From Malurus cyaneus samueli (taxonomy: Eukaryota > Chordata > Aves > Passeriformes > Maluridae), in the NCBI GenBank assembly GCA_009741485.1, contig CM019219.1:2145998-2209997 (forward strand): a DNA stretch of 64,000 nt, written 5' to 3'. Positions 61,305 to 64,000 of the stretch are shown here, in pieces; within the stretch, counting starts at the first letter, position 1; each line of letters starts with the position of its first letter. The notes under the pieces were generated by a model. It worked only from the letters and a program-made list of their open reading frames with translations, made no database searches and was not told the DNA's origin. The translations under genes were made by a program, and so were the position numbers.

Positions 61305-61440
61305 CACAAAATCCCAGAGTGGTTTTGGTTGGAAAGGACCTTAAAGATCGTCCAGTTCCAACCCCCTGCCATGGACAGGACACTTTCCACAGCTTCTTAA
61401 AATGTACTTGGAGAGACCTGCCAGGGCACTGAGTCCAGCT
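61305..61440 (-). mobile_element. CR1 LINE 3'-end fragment, antisense
   Basis: It contains AAATCCCAGAGTGGTTTTGG, TTGGAAAGGACCTTAAAGAT and CCAACCCCCTGCCATGGACA, the standard reverse complement of the CR1 3' end. It is relatively well preserved at its tail. Confidence 0.9.
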
Positions 61441-62532
61441 TCCTGCTGTTGTAACCAACCATATTATTTTATACAAAAAAATTTCAAAAATTTAGCACAG
61501 AGAGTCCTCAGTGTAACGAGAATTTTGCCCCTGCTAGCTGGATAGATACTCAAAAAATCTCCCTGTGCTGATGTAGAAAACCTATTTGTACTGAAGCAGT
61601 TCTCTTTTTTGGTTCTTTGCGTTACAGTCAGACCCAAATCTGAGAGTGATTAATTATCTGTATTTATCTCTCAGAGGTTACAATTAGCAAAACTGTAGGA
61701 GTATCTCAATTAATGAGACTTCAATGCAATGCTTGGCCAAATACCATTCAATCACATCAAAACCAGGTTCCAGCTATGTTTATTTTTTTCACTTCTAAAT
61801 GAGAAATCATTTGTATTTCTCACAGTGCTTTCCCAAATACTGGGATGGATTTTATCCCACCAGTAAGCAGAACAGCCACCAGAGAAATGTCAGTGACACT
61901 GCTTAAACTCATATTAAAACCTTCTTGTCTTGGATATAGCAAAGAAAAATGGCATTCAAAACACAACATTTTACTGAGATAACAATTCTATACTACATCA
62001 TTACTAAATGTGCAATAGAAATATGAATGACAAAATGAAATTAAATTAAATGAATGTAAATGAAGCAAATTCAGCTGAAAGCAGGGTTTCAAATCCTGGC
62101 TCCTTGGTTGCAAACCTGTCCTTTGACAGAGATAGAAACATGACAAAAAACTTATTTTTTTTCCAAGCAAAGACAGACAATCATAACATCCAGTTCATCA
62201 AGAAATGCTGAAGAAATCTCACAAATCTTGAGACAATGTAGATGTAAGGAAATGTTCACCAAAGGGTGACCCCACCAGTTCCTGGGATACATTCAGCAGC
62301 CCAAGAGTGATGGACAGGCCATGAACAAAGCAGGACACACCATTCCCTGCTGCACAATTTATCAGATTTCCAGGCAGGACAGCACAGCTGCACGTGGGGC
62401 TTCAAAGTGCCCAGTGAAACCAGCACTGGATACCAAAATCCTGGGAAAATCCACAGAAGGCAGTGGCAGACACGTGGATGCTGCAAGGGAAGAGCTGCCG
62501 GGGTTGTGTGGCCATCCCAGCAAACAGGACAA

Positions 62533-63235
62533 AATTCCAGTGACAAAATTCCAGTTCCAACATTCCAGTGCCAAAATTCCAATATCAACATTCCAATACC
62601 AACATTCCAGTGCCAAAATTCCAATATCAACATTCCAGTGCCAACATTCCAATGCCAAAATTCCAATGTCAGCGTTCCAATACCAAAATTCCAATTTTAA
62701 CGTTCCAATACCAACATTACAATATCATCATTCCAAAGCCAAAATTCCAATGCCAACATTCCAGTGCCAAAACTCAAGTACCAAAAATCCAATGCCAGCA
62801 TTCCAATACCCACATTCCCGTGCCAGCATTCCAATACCAACATTCCCATACCAACATTCCAATGTCAAAATTTCAATGCCAGCATTCCAATGCCAAAATT
62901 CCATTGCCAAAATTCCAATGCCAAAAATCCAATACCAAAATTCCAATGCCAAAATTCCATAGCCAAAATTCATGCCAGAATTCCAATGCCAACATTCCAA
63001 TGCCAAAATTCCAATGCCAACATTCTGGTGCCAAAATTCAAGTACCCAAAATTCCAATGCTAAAATTCCAATACCAACATTCCCATACCAAAATTCCATT
63101 GCCAAAATTCCAATGCCAAAAATCCAATACCAAAATTCCAATGCCAAAATTTCACTACCAAAGTTCGAATGCCAAAAACCCGGTACCAACATTCCAATAC
63201 CAACATTCCAATGCCAAAATTCCAGTACGGAATTC
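62533..63235 (+). repeat. 14-bp minisatellite, about 50 copies
   Basis: Variants of CCAAAATTCCAATG recur about fifty times over 700 bases, with common changes A/C, T/G and GCC/ACC. Since 14 is not a multiple of three, the three + frames all read the same 14-residue repeat in rotation (KFQCQHSNTNIPMP-like) and all stay open. At least two minus frames are open as well (EFWHWNVGIG-like). No start, splice or conservation evidence supports translation. Confidence 0.97.
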
Positions 63236-63346
63236 CAAGCCACAGTAAGGAGAAACAACTTCTGAGGATGGCCAGAGCCTGGGGAAGAAAAAGCCAAGAG
63301 AGTTAACAAAACTCTTCAGCAGGAATTTGGGTGTTCAGCACAGGCT

Positions 63347-63412
63347 AGAACAATTTTAATTGGAGGCCAAGAACAATTTTAATTGGAGGCCAAGAACAAT
63401 TTTAATTTTATC
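63347..63412 (+). repeat. tandem repeat, 23-bp unit, about 3 copies
   Basis: AGAACAATTTTAATTGGAGG occurs at 63347 and 63370, with a partial third copy at 63393. Confidence 0.9.
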
Positions 63413-63945
63413 ACCTCTCATCCATCCTGAGCTCGGGATTGCCAACCCTTGGGGCCAAATCGGTGCCAAACAATGCAGCCATCAGCACACGGGGGTTTTT
63501 ATGGGTTTTTAGCTCCAGAGGAAATGCTGCTGAATCCCAAAAGAACCCTTTGAGCTGAAGTTCTGTGATTCCTGGGCTGAACCCCCAGGATGGAAGTTTG
63601 GTAACAGCCTAGAAATTAAAGGTGTAATTACCCACTACAGAACCTGGGACTGAAGTGTCATTATTTGGATGATGATTTCTGGTCTGCAGAAAATTCCTGA
63701 AATTCTGTAGAGGAAAATCTGCCTGATGCAGATTGATTTAATTCAGAGCTGCTCTTCCTTCAGCTTTGTGGTTTTACCCAAGGTTGCTGCACACCCAGCA
63801 CACCAAACTCACCTGCCAGAGCAGCTGAACTGCAGCTCTTTAATCCCTCAGTGAAAGGGATTTAAAACCTGACCTACAACAAGCAGAAGCTGCCATTTGA
63901 CTGCATTTTGGGTTTTCAGTGAAAATGGCATAATTCCCCTTGCAG

Positions 63946-63994
63946 GCTCCGAGGGAAGATCGTCAGTAGGACGCAGAGCAGAGTGAACAGTGAG
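63946..63994 (+). CDS. possible exon of an unidentified + strand transcript
   Basis: A 49-base segment is flanked by CCCCTTGCAG and by GAG/GTACAG, a plausible splice pair. In one frame it reads LRGKIVSRTQSRVNSE after a single leading base; the other two frames contain stops. GC content is higher than in the flanks. I do not recognise the peptide. It could be a real internal exon of a neighbouring gene, a 5' UTR exon, or chance. Confidence 0.3.
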
Positions 63995-64000
63995 GTACAG

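Larger units (their letters stand above)
57300..63945. other. intergenic or intronic sequence downstream of ADAM12
   Basis: Ordinary AT-rich sequence resumes here. It holds an antisense CR1 fragment (61305-61440), a 14-bp minisatellite (62533-63235) and a small 23-bp repeat (63347-63412). I looked on both strands for exons and found none that I can support, apart from the candidate at the right edge. Confidence 0.7.

Noticed and set aside
62256..63309. Several long frames of 97 to 226 codons on both strands
   Set aside because: All are products of the 14-bp minisatellite; one unit reads open in most frames.
57300..63945. FANK1 exons on the minus strand, expected from the human gene order
   Set aside because: I searched by eye for ankyrin-repeat and FN3-like peptides in the minus frames and saw none; absence by eye is weak evidence.

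Overview
The window is vertebrate nuclear DNA, most likely from a bird. It holds the 3' half of one multi-exon gene with large introns, and the interspersed repeats I can name are nearly all CR1 LINE fragments in both orientations. I cannot fix the order or species from sequence alone.

The gene is ADAM12 (meltrin alpha) on the + strand. Thirteen coding exons, from the metalloprotease active-site exon (1667-1815) to the stop codon (47017-47019), are bounded by AG and GT and join in one frame. They give 1707 coding bases, or 568 residues plus stop. In order they encode the zinc-binding helix and Met-turn, the disintegrin domain, the cysteine-rich domain, an EGF-like module, one transmembrane helix and a proline-rich cytoplasmic tail with SH3-ligand motifs. 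The 5' exons (signal peptide, prodomain, first part of the protease) lie upstream of the window. The 3' UTR runs from 47020 to roughly 48060.

Layout: 1-1666 intron; 1667-26822 protease and disintegrin exons, including one 18.6 kb intron; 34201-38872 cysteine-rich and EGF exons; 39351-40599 membrane and first tail exons; 40344-44370 a 2013 bp block present twice around a single N, so one tail exon appears twice; 45998-47019 last tail exons; 47020-48060 3' UTR; 48098-53546 a large inverted repeat around a 25-N gap; 53547 to about 57290 an anomalous G/T-rich block; 57300-63945 ordinary AT-rich noncoding DNA with a 14-bp minisatellite; and a possible exon of another transcript at the right edge (63946-63994).

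The most useful observations fall in two groups. First, a probable short secreted ADAM12 isoform: the EGF exon has a weak splice donor, and reading through it gives 12 new residues, a stop, and an AATAAA three bases later. Second, assembly problems that would mislead annotation: the duplicated tail exon, and the inverted repeat followed by the G/T-rich block. I found no RNA gene, CRISPR array, intact mobile element or new gene system.
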